From: Nomia melanderi
Lineage: Eukaryota; Arthropoda; Insecta; Hymenoptera; Halictidae
NCBI RefSeq assembly: GCF_051020985.1
Contig: NC_135003.1
Span: 1,264,001 to 1,328,000, forward strand
DNA length: 64,000 bases
Direction of reading: 5' to 3'
This document shows positions 49,161 through 61,744 of the stretch, piece after piece; the stretch's first letter is position 1, and every line of letters begins with the position of its first letter. A program made the position numbers and the translations under genes. Below the pieces are notes generated by a model. That model worked only from the letters and a program-made list of their open reading frames with translations, did not search any database and had not been told where the DNA came from.

Positions 49161-49783
49161 ACGGCGTCGAACCCTCCCCGGTTCTTGCCGCGTAAACCAT
49201 GAACGTCGCTGCGCCGATATTCGCATTATTATATCTACTTTAAATATAAATGCGTCCGCTTATCTGCGACGACACAGCGTTCATAGCGTCCCTCCGCATT
49301 GCGTCGAGATCCTCGGACGGCAATCGCGCACCGATTGCCCGTTGATCGTGCGGTGGCGACCGGCCGGTTATTTATTGCCAGCGAAACGCACTGTTGTTTT
49401 CCGCGCAACGGATATCGAAACGTCGAGGGTGGATTGTCCTCTTTTATGCTTTTACGCTTTTACGCTGTTTCCGAAGACAGCGTACGATTAGAATTTCTTT
49501 TTGGGAAGATGAAGAAAGATTTTCATACATTTTCACATTTTCATGTGTTACAACGTTTAAGATTTAAGTTGACGCATTGTCGATATAACACGTTTCTTCA
49601 AATATTGGCGCAGGCAAACGATCTCTGTGCCATTCTACGCAGAGTGAAACAACCAAGGAATACGCAATACAATCATATACATAGATAATCATCTGCATAC
49701 TTTAAAGTAGTTGCCAATGACCCAATGTGGTTGACGCAACTTAAAATACACAATAAAAAGGAAAAAGTATGAAAACGATTTAA

Positions 49784-50026
49784 CCCCTTGCCTGATCATA
49801 GCGTGGCAGACTCGTGATAAAGATTCCAAATAGAATTTGTAAAACATGTATAAATATTATTTAATCCCTTGGAATTCAAATGAAATATTATTCCTCTGTT
49901 ATCAATGATTATACTTTAGAGCAAACACACAGAATATGCCTGGAATATTCTCTTATTTTCAATAAATTACTAATAACAAAGTAGTTAAATTGATCACAGT
50001 TCAGAAAGAAATCGTAGGGCAAAGGG
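49784..50026. mobile_element. Short piggyBac-type MITE, 243 bp
   Basis: The ends CCCCTTGCCTGATC and the reverse complement of GTAGGGCAAAGGG are similar, and TTAA flanks both ends (49780-49783, 50027-50030). The interior is AT-rich and non-coding. The terminal repeats are short (about 13-16 bp) and imperfect. Confidence 0.6.
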
Positions 50027-50030
50027 TTAA

Positions 50031-53000
50031 GATAGGTGATGCTGAAGTAGAGCTAAATTCGATAAGCCTAGATGGCATGCGTGTAATCGGATTTTCTCGT
50101 GGTTCGGAAGTGGAGAATTGAAGGTTACTTTTAATAACGCATTCGCGACTATGATCGTGACTGGGATTGCTTACTTACTGTTATTAATAATGAAATGAAG
50201 ACGGTTTAAACAAAAGTAACTTAATACTAAAAACCATTCACTGAATGATATGTAAGTAGATACATACTAGTTTGAGTTGAAATAAGAGAAATGCGACGAT
50301 AGCCTCCATATAGTTGGTAGTGCAGACAACCCCTCCCTCAGATGCATACGTAGCGATAATTAACCTTTTCATTAGACGTAGTGTTTCGAGTATATAGGAG
50401 TTCGGGAAAAAAGTCGTAACTCTTAAACTAATTGATTTTTGACGTAAATACTCTAATACTTTTTTATAAAGAATACAAAGCTGCATCGATTAGAATCAAA
50501 AATATACATTTTTATTAAAAAATTGTAGTAATCTTGTTTTTTATTAGATAAACATTTATTTGCATTGCCGTAATTTGTCGTTAACTACATACCTACCGAT
50601 TAAATTTTGTTTGACAACTTTTATTAATAGTTTCACGGAAATGGCTGAAAAATGATGGAGAATATTTTACATATATACATATAGAGGTATTAGTATCAAA
50701 AATCGAAACTCAAATTCAAAATGTTTCTCCTACTTAATGGAAAAGTTATTATATACAACGAATGATTGAATTGTATACATACGCATCAGTAAGGACTTAA
50801 AAGATTACGCTAAAAGCTTAACACTAGACCCGTTAACAGTAATTTCAACTTTTCTTGAATTTGTGCAAATATCTGTAAAGAAATTTATCGTGACTGTAAA
50901 GTTTGATATGTTCCCTGAATTCATATACAAAAAGTCACGCATGTACTTTTTAGTACATTTTTAAAAATTCTAATTAAAGTTTACAAACATTTAAAATAAG
51001 ATATTGATGCGAATCGTTAACATTGCAAAACAATTTTTGGTGCGTTTAAAAGATACTGTAATACGAAACATTACTTATAAAAATCAGATTAAACAGATAA
51101 ATGTTTCTCAAATGCCATATGTTTGAAAATTTATGGCAAAAAGTACAATGAACTGTCAACGTCATTTTTTTATAACAAATTGACGAAATCTGTGAAAATT
51201 AAGGGCAAAATTAAAATCTATAGTCCAAATGTTTATTTAACCATGTGTATACTTTTTTTAGTTTTGCAGATATTTATGAAAAGGGACTTTTTACCGCATT
51301 TGGGAGGCGCATGCCCCATAGTGCGGCAAGCGACTATAGACGCTCGCGCTTTTGCACATTTCGTATGTCTCTTTGGACCTACAGTTTCTATATTTCTTTA
51401 AAAAGCATCGTAAAGCAACTTTGGTTGCAGTCAAGCGTAAATACGGCCATTGACGGTGACTGTCCTAACACGATGTATGCACTTTTAGCGTGATGACGTT
51501 TCGTTCAGCGGGAGTATCGCGGCGGACAAGACGTCTGTAGCGAAAGGGTTAATTAACAAAAATAGTCGAACGATTTCTTGTCTGTGTCGAAGTTCTGAGT
51601 GTCTCTCAACGTCAAAGGTTAACGGCAGTACTTTTTTTTCCTTTGATGTGCTATTTGGCCCTACTGCGATGGGTTTCCATTTCCGTACAATCTATTAATA
51701 TGTGTGTTATTGTAATTATTTTGTTGCGTGTGTCACACCATGGATCAGGTTCCTTGGATATATTAGGTGTTTATGAGTGAACCTAGTGTGTCCAATTACT
51801 GTTCTATATGGCAGTACTGTTCCAGGAGTTAGCGCCAGATTCGAGTAATACGGAAACCTTTGATCTACTTAACGCACTGACCACGAAATAAATTGGAGAC
51901 ACCGTTTAGTTTGAACGCGTATGCCAGGTGTGCGAAAAATGAAGAAAATAATTTCGTGGAACTTCGAAGAGAATAAAAATATGTTAAAGAATAAAATAAA
52001 GTCTTGTAATAGACAGTTGTGTCGACCGGCTGAAATCAACGCTAATGTGAAACTTATTAATCTGACAAAAACTGTTCGGTAATGCGCAGATGTGAAATTC
52101 GTGAACCAAAAAGACGTGGATCTTTCAACCATGGGTTAATTGTTCTGCAACGGAACAATAGCCATGGGACGTTTGATTCGGATAAGTGTATGCCGCGACG
52201 CGAAATCACCAAATATTTACCAGTAGATTCAATAATGACGCGTCTTTATGCAAATTATAAAATTGATCGCTAAAAATGCATACAATCACTTAAACTGCTA
52301 CGTCTAGCACGATTTTGTTGAATTGTTTATACTTCAGCGAAAATATTCTTATCAGTGTGTTTAAGAATTTATTATTGTTGATATCTTTCCGATAAATTCT
52401 CACCGGATAAGTAGTGATAGATTCGTTTAATTAAATTACAAAATTCTATTTTTCTATTCAGAAAAGAATGGGAATCGGTAACTTTCCATTACTGCATATC
52501 GTATCTACACTTGCACTTGGTACAACTACATTAATAGTGAACATTTTTGAAAACTGCTTAATTGCAATATTGTGGAAAGTATAAGAATTTGAAATTCCGT
52601 GTATTTGCTTATCGGCGGTCATTTACATTAAAAGAGTGCGAACAACTGACGAAGTTAAATATGAAAATCACATTTGTTCAAGTCCCTTGGAATAGGAATC
52701 CAGATGTAAAAACAAATTTTACAAATATTCTCTGCAAAAATGGAATATTAAATAATAATTCTTTGTTAGAAACTTAAATGTTAAAGTTAAATGTTAATTC
52801 ATTATTTTCTAATAAAATACATAAAACCAGGATAAGTTACCAGGATAGGTTGCAGTTTTTTTAATGTTCTACTTCCAAGAATGATGTTTTGTTCTCATTA
52901 TTTAAAGAAATATTTTTGTAAAAGGATGATCTTCAAAAGTTATATAATTCGAAACCTTATTACACTACTTATACCTCATTTTCTTTTGAAATTATCGTGT

Positions 53001-53784
53001 TCCAATGGAATTTTTTCCATTTAATATTTTCTAATTTTTAATATCTATAGAGAACTTGCATTACTGGTGTCACTCTGTAATTCGTAGGATTCAATAAATT
53101 GTGGTATAAAAGGTATAACGTTTATTGTATTCTACAAATTTTTGTTCGCCTCAAGTACGAAATTGAAGGCTATTATGAATTATAATAATGTGAAAAATCA
53201 CAATATCTACGTAGTATTCCGGTTGGAGAACTGAGCATTATCTTCAGCACGTTGGGAACTACGAAATTGTGTCTCGTCCGTTTGAATTTTATATTAAACA
53301 CACTTCTAAATTAACTAAATCGTGACTCAATTGGGGTCAAGTTGATCCCATTCGTTCGGTTACGCAACAAGTATTTCGTTCTTTCAGTCGGGGGTTAATG
53401 ATACGCTGGTTGCTCCTTTTACGTTGAATGTTAATGTGGATGCACGCGCTTTGAAAATATTATCATTTGATAAAACATTCGTGGATCGTGAATTTTTTCA
53501 TTTTTAATCACATCGAAGGCTCTTGCTCGTTGATTTTCATACGTTCCTTTGAATATCTACATTAGTCATTTCGGTCTGTTCAAATTATACGTTAGTTCTC
53601 TTATAAATATGTTAAACTATTTTCTTAAAAAATCCGATATTATTCTGCATACATAATTAATAATAATTACAATAGTGAAACATCTTCATCGCTGCATAAA
53701 AGATACAAAAATTCAAGAAAGTAAAATGAAAGGAGATGCTTGTTAACATAATTACCATGTAATATAATAATTGAGCTTAACTAG
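50031..53784. other. Long intron with a lone transposon end
   Basis: The region is mostly AT-rich, with a GC-richer patch at 51290-51550. A sequence near 50398-50430 that begins AGGAGTTCGGGAAAAAAGTC may be a decayed mariner-like end. No coding exon is seen. Confidence 0.3.
51529..51552. mobile_element. Right end of a piggyBac-like element
   Basis: GTAGCGAAAGGG followed by TTAA (51549-51552) matches the right terminus of the MITE at 31940-32652. No matching left end was found upstream, so this is probably a truncated or diverged copy. Confidence 0.5.
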
Positions 53785-54030
53785 TTATCTGTGGATGAAA
53801 GTTTCAAAAATCTCAGATAATGCTCGCAATGAAATGAAATAATGAAGTTTATACTCGTACAACGCAGGCCAAATGCAGCTATAATACATTCTAAGGAAAA
53901 GCTAAAGCGAAACGAAGAAGAACTACATGTTTATCCGAAGAAATAAACAATTGATCGTTGAAAGAATTAGTATGATTTTGATTTTAAGATGACGCGTATA
54001 CTTGTCGAATGGACATAACTGGTTAAAATA
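53785..54030 (+). mobile_element. Three-copy MITE family, copy 1
   Basis: It shares with copies 2 and 3 the blocks TACTCGT-AACGCAGG, AAGAACTACATGTTTATC, TTGAAAGAATTAGTAT and ACTGGTTAAA, in the same order. It has diverged at the left end. Confidence 0.8.
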
Positions 54031-54859
54031 CAGCATACCGAATCACTAATAAATCGTATTCCGGTGCGCCTCGGTGTTTAACCACATTACAAGCGAAAAG
54101 GGAATTTATTCGCAATGCTGGTTGTCGTAATTTCTCGTCATTCTATTTTTTTCGGAAATGATCTGAGGAAATCTCACGCGCCATGATGTAACAGCACTAT
54201 AAGCGAATTCCTATGGTAGTGTTTACAGGCGATCACTCTTATCGGCTGTACAATTTCCGAATTACGTCGATGGCGAACGTGGCGAAACAGAAATAAACGC
54301 GAGAAACACAGCTCGAGGAGGCCGCGTTACGAGGCCATTTTCATTCAATCGAAGTAAGTGCGCACATTCGAAAGAATGGATGCAGCACGCGTTGTTCTTC
54401 ACCCCCCAACGGAAACAGTCCACGAGGAGGTGGTGCCGACCAGTTTACGGGATACACCGAGGGTTACAGTCGTATTTTATGTCGCCAGCGTTCGTTTCAT
54501 TATACAAACGGGGGTGTAAAATCGCTAGGCTGCCATGCAGAAACGGCGTTCGAACGCGCGCTATTGTCATATCGGCTATCGCCTAGCGTTCGTAACCCGT
54601 GCACGGAATTCCCCGTTTTATTGGGACGTTCTTTACTGCAGGCTGCGATCAGAAACACATTTTCGAACTTGGTACACGAGTGTGGAAATCGTATTTGCCT
54701 GTCGTTCATGAAATATCGCGTACTTCAACGGTGCTCAACAATCTCTCAGCCGATGTCGGGTCACTTTTGACCCATGTCTTGAGTGTACATCATAGGCATC
54801 TACCTTTTTAAAGAATTTCACTAGGTCAATATTTTTATATTCATTTACTGATTCCCCTT
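54031..54859. promoter_or_regulatory. GC-richer island between two MITE copies
   Basis: The 0.8-kb block has raised GC and CpG. A 47-codon plus-strand frame begins at 54376. A hairpin GGGTCA-CTTT-TGACCC lies at 54758-54773. The island may be regulatory, or single-copy DNA trapped between the two repeats. Confidence 0.3.
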
Positions 54860-55085
54860 CTGTAAAATTTAGTTTAAAAAATCTCTCGCAGTATAATTAA
54901 AAAATGAAGTATGTACTCGTCAAACGCAGGACGAATGCACCTAGGGTGTTTTTTAATGAAAAACTAAAGCAAAACAAAGAAGAATTACATGTTTATTTGA
55001 AAAAATTCATCGTTGAAAGAATTAGTATCATTTCGAGCTTTAGGATGACGCGTATTCTCGCCAGACGCAGTTAACTGGTCAGGCA
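54860..55085 (+). mobile_element. Three-copy MITE family, copy 2
   Basis: It is in the same orientation as copy 1 and about 0.8 kb from it. The left part matches copy 3 (AATTTAGTTT...AAATCTC) and the right part ends CGCAGTTAACTGG. Confidence 0.8.
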
Positions 55086-56460
55086 GAATGTTTTTGTTAT
55101 TCTTTCTTATATTATATTTCTCGATCCTAAGTTATTTATACACTGAATCGTATTTATCGTTGTTTTATCGTTTAGATTTCATATAATGTTATGTACGATG
55201 TTAGTGGTGAACCTTGCTGGTTTGGAACCAGCACATTTACACGTAATATTGTTTAGTATTAATTATCTTCAGTTCTATACGAAGCTAATGTATACGGACG
55301 TTTACTTCTGATAGCTTTGCTTCTTATAATTATTAAATATAAAAAAAGAAGAATTGTATGTATATCATAGATACCTATACGCTGACTGTAAGCGTTTACA
55401 ATGCACAAGGGCAAGGAAGTATCGACACGAACAAAAGGATGTACAAATTATTGAAATTCAGTTTAAAATCTTTGCCACGTGATTGACTCGATACTACAGG
55501 GGTTGGCAATCGCAGTTGTCTAGTTTAAAGACTCTTTGTCGCAATTTGGCAAGGAACTGAAAGACCTTCCTGCAGGATCTATGCTGTTGCGTCTCAAGTT
55601 AAAGTTTTATCTTGTTAAAATAAACGGCAAGCTGGCAAGGGAAACAAAAGAAATTGCAAATATGAGTGTTTTTTCTCACGGCACGACCTCATGTATGCTA
55701 AACGAGTTCCGTGATCGGATAGTGGCCACCTTCCTCCGTTGTTTCGCAGTATATTCATCTGGCCGATGCGTTAGCATCCACCGAAGCCCCTAGCTGGAGC
55801 TGTCAGATGCAGAAACGGTGGGCAACCAGTTTGCAAATGTCGAGGGTTGCCATCGTATTTCACGTGGCTGTGTCTCGCTTTTGCGTCGAGATCCCCGGCG
55901 ACGAGATATCTAATAATAACAATAATAATAATGACTTATATAATGACTTATACACTGCAATTTATCACGCGTGAGCTGTGACTGAAACGTTCACGAAATT
56001 AAAACAACTAAACAAGACCAGAGACTTCGTTTCTAAGAGATTTTGTTTTTAAAAGAGTCAGTTTCAGTAATTGATCACAGCGAGACGGAGAGAGAGAAAG
56101 CCAGTGATTAATGGGCAGGTCCTTAATTGGATCGTTTTTAATGATATATGATAATTATTGAAATGTTATTGAAATCTGTTTGAAAATCAGACTCCAGGTT
56201 AAGGAAGATTGATTTGAGACTTTCGTTAATTTTCTATTTAAGTAATAAATTAACCGTTTAACGACGTTTTTATTCTGTTCGGAACTGGACGACACACTTG
56301 ACAGAGCATGTCAACCTTTTAATCTTTCAATGCTAATTAGAACGTAACTTTGCTAAGAAATTATTGTTCGTGTTTAATAATCAATATTCCTCACAGATTG
56401 TGATGGAATTGTATGGTGAATACGTAACATAATTACCCCTGTATATCTTGGACTACCGTC
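55086..56460. other. Long intron with possible hAT-like end
   Basis: CAGGGGTTGGCAA at 55497-55509 is typical of hAT transposon termini, but no partner end was found. A CGACGAGATATCT motif at 55899-55911 recalls the palindrome of the piggyBac-type MITE at 31.9 kb. No coding exon is seen. Confidence 0.3.
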
Positions 56461-56464
56461 GCGG

Positions 56465-56703
56465 CACGTGTCGCATCGAGGAACATGTGCGATTAATTGG
56501 ATGATCATTATTTTATTATAATAATAGTATCTTTATGCAACGGTGTTTCCTTCGTTTCTCGAATGATGGGTGTTAGTGCAGAGATAATACGATTTAGGCA
56601 AATATTTTTAATTAGAGGTGTAAACGTTGGTGGCTCTGTTCGGTGCGTATTGCGTGATCAGATTATGCGTCACGTGTAATCAGGGATCACGTGTTGCCAC
56701 GTG
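56465..56703. promoter_or_regulatory. Cluster of CACGTG E-boxes
   Basis: Four canonical CACGTG palindromes occur at 56465, 56671, 56688 and 56698, the last three within 33 bp. They lie in a GC-richer island (about 56440-56830). CACGTG is bound by Myc/Max, CLOCK/CYCLE and related bHLH factors, so this is a candidate enhancer. Confidence 0.5.
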
Positions 56704-56830
56704 TCGACGAGACTTGCCAATTGAAACGCTTTTGTCCAGGATCGTAAGAGGTGAGCATGTTAGCCAATGTGACATGGCGATGCACCTAACCGAACGATTT
56801 ATCGTTAATGAGTAGGTTACAGATACCTGT

Positions 56831-57985
56831 GCCCACGCGTGTTCAAGTAAATTATTTTTGGAGGTAATGAGAAGAAATCCTTGAGGATTTTGTTACAGTC
56901 ACGAATACTCTCAAAATTACATTAGGACTGCAACAATGAAATGCCAAATAATGAATTACATTTCTGCAAATAAAATATTTTCATTTTATTGAATATATTT
57001 TCTCTGCAAACACGGGATTGTGCGTTAAAAACGTACACATTAACAACAGAAAAATACACAGAATATCCTAGAACAGGTGGGATAATCGAACAGTAGAATA
57101 GTTTACTAATGTATATAGAAAATGAAGAACACATTTTGTTTTATGGTACTTGATTTCATGAATAGTGAAATACACTGAGTGAAACGGGTGTATTTTTTTG
57201 TAATAAAATAAATTTCAAATACAATATCAAGCTTTTCATTTGAAGTTTCGTTTACGAGAAGATCAGGCATGAATTGAATTGCTGAATACATTGACTGGAC
57301 ACAAGAAGTGCAGTTGATAGAACATTGTTCCACACGCGGAAACAATGGAAAAGTGTAGTATAAAATTTTGTTGCTTCAGGCTTCGTTTTCCATAATATCG
57401 GGTTTAAACACGTTCTGTTGGTAGTTTTTCTGGTATGCTCGAAACATTTCTAAACATTCTAATCGACAATGAGGTTTCAAATGAAAAAGTTTTATTCCGC
57501 ATTTTTTACTTACAGTTCCATTTTTCGACTTCCTGTCAATCATACCACGTGTATGGACACATTATCAGTCTTGATTTTCTGGAAAAAGGAATTTCGAGTG
57601 AAAATTGTATGTTCTTCATTCATTTGTTCGTACAGAAGTGGTTTCATTCCTGGATGTACTATTGGTTACAGAACACTCTCTATACATGTGATAAGAAGAA
57701 TTTTATATTGTTATTTTGTTAGTATAGTACTTCATACTTTGAACAGTAGTGTCTAGCAAATTGCACATTCAAACTGATGTATTTGTGTAAATCGTTATTT
57801 TAAATAAATAAATAAATAAATAATAATAATGACTTTTGTAGTATAAATAACAATAAATTACAATTTTAATACAATGTTGAGAATTTTCAATTATGCGTTT
57901 ATTAGAAGCTACGGGTTAGTTACGGTACGAAAACATGTCTACTGGGTTGTTGGAGGTTAAACATAAAATGATTAGAATAAAGATT
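56831..57985. other. Long intron, AT-rich part
   Basis: No exon is recognised. An (AAAT)n/(AAT)n microsatellite lies at 57802-57830. Confidence 0.35.
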
Positions 57986-58537
57986 ATAGTCGAATAAGGA
58001 GGGATAGAAGCGCCTCCAAACCAAATCGACCTTCGCACATACTATTCGATAGATCTCTCGAAGAATCCCCTTTGTGCCAAATTCAAAGCCCCTATCCCTA
58101 CTACTAGGTTTTCATCGTTTTTAACTGCGTTCCCTCAATCTTAAAAGTATGAAAAAATAGAGTATTAATACTCATAATAAAACGGTGATTCCATGAAAAT
58201 ATAAAAGTGGTACTCTGGTAATTTAAGTAAAAGATCAGCATTTATTATTTTTTCGAATTTTTTAAAAATCGATTTTGCGGTCTAAAATTCTGAAAAAATC
58301 CCCAGAAATGCACATCCACACCTAGAATAACTACGATTTTTTTCATAACTTTTTATCAAGCAGAACATAAAATATCAAGCATAAACTGTGTATAGTATTC
58401 CACCCTGTAACTACCTTAATAATAGGGGTAGTGGTTTAAAACTTGGTACAAAGGGGTCTCTTCGAGAAATTTATCGAATGGTATGTGCGAAGATCGATTT
58501 AGTTTGGAGGCACTTTTACCCTTCTTTATTCGGCTAT
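57986..58537. mobile_element. 552-bp foldback element (MITE-like)
   Basis: The left arm 57986-58106 is the imperfect reverse complement of 58418-58537 (about 80 percent by eye). Conserved blocks include GCCTCCAAAC, CTTCGCACATAC and CCCCTTTGT. The outer ends are ATAGTCGAATAA and TTATTCGGCTAT. The 311-bp centre has no coding frame. No target-site duplication could be fixed. Confidence 0.8.
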
Positions 58538-60099
58538 GCCCTTTCCAGGGTTGTGTTACTAGTCCGGAGACACGTAGCATATTACTTTTATATTCGTAGT
58601 GACATTGGTTGTTTCAACGACATTGGAACTATTCCAGTTTTTTGTCTATAAAAAATTCGAAGTGACAAATGACCAAGATTTTGTCAGATATACCTGCCGG
58701 CAGGGGAGAGTTTAATTATGTTAGAATCTATTCGCCGCCGTCAGACGTGGCCAGGTAAATGAAACACAGCCGACAGTGTAATTGGTTTTTTTTTTCATTC
58801 TTTTGGTAATAGGGGTAATGGAAGAGCAGATAAGTAAAACACGCGAGTGGTACGACATTCTTCAACGAGAAAACAATTTACAAATTACCCGATTGCGTGA
58901 AGGTAATCGCGGCCGACGTACGGTCGAGCATGAAATAGTATCTGATTTCGAATTCTACGTAATATTCCGACTGTTAAATGTGAATACATTCAAATTTTCA
59001 TCGCTCGACCAGTAACAGTCATTTATTCTGATCTGTGATCACGTGAATGAATTAAAGCAGAAATTTAATAGCCTTGAAAGAAGATTACATAATGTCCTCG
59101 GTCTGTAGTTGTGAATCTCTAAATCATTAGAAAATGAAAACTTTGTATAAAATCAACTCTCCATGTCATTCTTAATCTAGCAACGTCTTAGTCAACGTTA
59201 CGAGTTTTTTGTGACATTGTTATTCTGATCAATTAACTTTTATTGGTTAACTCTATAGTTGTAATTTACTGGAATTCTACTTACCTACTAGACTGCAAGT
59301 TCTGCATCTTTCCAAAACAAGGGAAAAATCCTTAAGGAAATTGGGATAAACTTCCAGATGTTTCGAGGCTGTGAAAAATCTTAATCGCGGAAACCATATT
59401 ATTAATATGATTTAAAGGAAAATGTATTGTACTTACGTACCTTTGTTATAATAAGCATTTTCCTTTTTTGTTTGATACTTCAATTTACGAAGACTGTTAC
59501 TTATCCATTTTATAATTTGATTCCGTGTTCGCTTTTCAAAAAAATTTCGACAGCTGCAATTATGTAACTTCATAACATTCTCGTTACAAAAGGTTAAAGT
59601 TTATCCACAAGTTAACGGCACGATATCGCGTAACGGTAGAAAAGTAAAAATTCTAATTTCAGTGTGATGTTGCATTGTGAACGGTCAAATGATGAATTCT
59701 TTTTTAAACTATATCAATCGTAAATATTACTCACGTGTACATAGTACAGGGTGTTCAAACAGTTATTAACCAATGCTTTTTCGTAAATGGTAAGTGTATC
59801 TACGAAAAAGGAAATGAAATAAAAATTAAAGAAAAAGATGTTATCATTTTTTTATAGTCAGTAGAATAGCATATTCAGATTTACATTCACATTTTTAGAA
59901 GAAGAAAGGTGACGTTTAATTTCTTTAATTCAGAATTAGTATAAAATATCCGAACAATGTCGTTCCATTGAAGTCCACAGATCTTTAACAATAACTAACT
60001 TTAATCTAACACATCTTTCTCCTTGTCAATTTTTTCTTTGCAGTTATCGTTCGCAGTAAATAGCAATCCGTTTACAATTCAAAATTCAGTGATAATCAC
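58538..60099. other. Long intron, AT-rich part
   Basis: A TACAGGGTGTTCAAAC motif at 59747 resembles a transposon terminus, but no partner was found. No exon is recognised. Confidence 0.3.
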
Positions 60100-60840
60100 G
60101 TTATCGCGTATTCTCAGCGGTTGTTCTCCGCTTTTGTATGTTGCCGTTACTGAAACAGAAAATTGTATATCATTCCGATAAGGCTGCGGATTCACGTTAA
60201 TTAAACACGCACGTCCGATGTCTTCGTTGGGCACGTTAAGTAATTAACCTTCTAATAAGTTGTAAGGTGAAATTCTTAATTACACAGAACGAGATTTATT
60301 TGCGGCTGCGCACGAAGTCTTGGGATGGACAACGTAGAACGAGCCAAAGTAAATCATCTTTACGATCTGGATGACGAGCTACTCGACGCAACTATTGCCT
60401 GCTCAATTTGCATCCGCGGCGCAATAAAAACCATCGAGAACCGCCCCGTATCTTTCGGTATATCTCGTTTAATTATAAATACCTCGTAAATTCCGTTGAG
60501 TTATCAAACGAGAAACGGCGGAATCTAGTGAAAACCTGATTATTCTCAGCGCCGATAAAATCGTGTGCCGGCTGCTTTCCGTCGCGACGCGGCCGGCATA
60601 CCGGTAACCGTGCAAAGATCGATTTAACGCATACGAAACAGAATGAAGTTAATTAATGGCGCAAGTGAAAGTCTCCGACTCGTGTTCACCGCGTACGGAG
60701 CCGTTGAAAAAAGGGTGGGGAACTTTAGGGCCGTATAAACTTTTCCCCGGTTATGTGCATTACCTTGACCCCGTTTTAGCGTATTACTTCGTTGTATCCT
60801 CCTACCTCAACGCATAGTCGAACTCCTTCCACCCGTACAT
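60100..60840. promoter_or_regulatory. GC-richer island, possible enhancer
   Basis: This block of raised GC and CpG has TAAT-type homeodomain sites (near 60471) and an ACCGGTAACCG motif (60600) like Grainyhead sites. It contains the small open frame listed at 60325-60489. The enhancer role is inference. Confidence 0.35.
60325..60489 (+). CDS. Possible small open reading frame, 54 residues
   Basis: ATG at 60325 opens MDNVERAKVNHLYDLDDELL and runs to TAA at 60487. The composition is balanced, with an acidic stretch (DLDDELLD) and a CSIC motif, unlike the Arg-rich frames of other islands. There is no recognisable domain. It may be chance within regulatory DNA, or a coding exon. Confidence 0.15.
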   Translation: MDNVERAKVNHLYDLDDELLDATIACSICIRGAIKTIENRPVSFGISRLIINTS

Positions 60841-61744
60841 CCTCACATGAAAATAGATAAAGAAAATAGATCTCGCTAACGGTTATTCCGCTAAGCAGAA
60901 ACCTAGTGACTTTTTAGTTTATATTAGCGTTTCTTAAGTTTTCTTAAGTTTTCTTACGGCGCTCTACGGATGCTCTGCATGTCATGCGGAAATTCCTGAA
61001 ATGTGTTCATTTAGAGCCTCGTTGTTGGAAAAATTAAGTTTGAAGATTTTTCTAATAATTGTGGATATATGAGTATTTGTAGCTAGTTCCGGATTAAGCA
61101 GAGTTGAATGATCGAGGTAAGGTTATAGTACGTGGAAAAATAAATCGGAAACATAGGGTGATATTTTTTTATACGAGGTTCCATTTCCGAATTAAAGAAT
61201 GTTAAATCACAGATGCTTAAGTATATTAATATCTTTCAAATACACTTTCCTTGAAAATAAAACCAAAAAAAGCGATTTAATCTTCTTTTTTTGACTTATT
61301 CTTTTCGTTTAAAATGATTCTCTTTCCGATTGTATCGGATCGAAAACACACTGTATATGAAAAATGTTCTTGTCAAAGATATGTTATCAGATCATCATCA
61401 TCATGCACTATCAGTCCACCTACTACAGCTATAATAGTTACGTTGCTCGGAATCCCCTAAATCCATGAACAAGGGTAGAAGCAGAGTCCTCGTCTTTGAC
61501 ATACCCCCATGAAAAATGATCACAGGATGTTCGACCGAAACTTATTGATGGTCAACGTGTGAGTGACAATTTGTAATTATTTGTCCGTCCAATTCAACAG
61601 TGAAAAATTGTTATTGATTGCATTCTGTAGTGGTAGGAAAATAATTCCAAGAGCATTTCACTGAGTTCTTTTAATGAGATGTTGAAATTGTATATATCTT
61701 TTGCAATCATACGTGTAGTGAATATATATGGATATGGTATAATA
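60841..61744. other. Long intron, AT-rich part
   Basis: No coding exon is recognised. A GC-richer segment near 61380-61560 is unassigned. Confidence 0.3.

Larger units (their letters stand above)
48051..49480. promoter_or_regulatory. Large CpG-rich island, probable alternative promoter
   Basis: This is the largest GC/CpG-rich block in the long intron. Its plus strand has purine-rich runs (48500-48730) typical of insect 5' UTRs, two good splice donors (GTGAGT at 48444, GTAAGA at 48537) and short GC-rich tandem repeats. A 217-codon frame on the minus strand (48232-48885) looks like a mirror of this composition: it is rich in Ser, Leu and Arg and has no domain. Confidence 0.45.

Noticed and set aside
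55536..55793. 85-codon frame next to a hAT-like terminus, considered as a transposase fragment
   Set aside because: No transposase motif is recognisable and it has no clear similarity.
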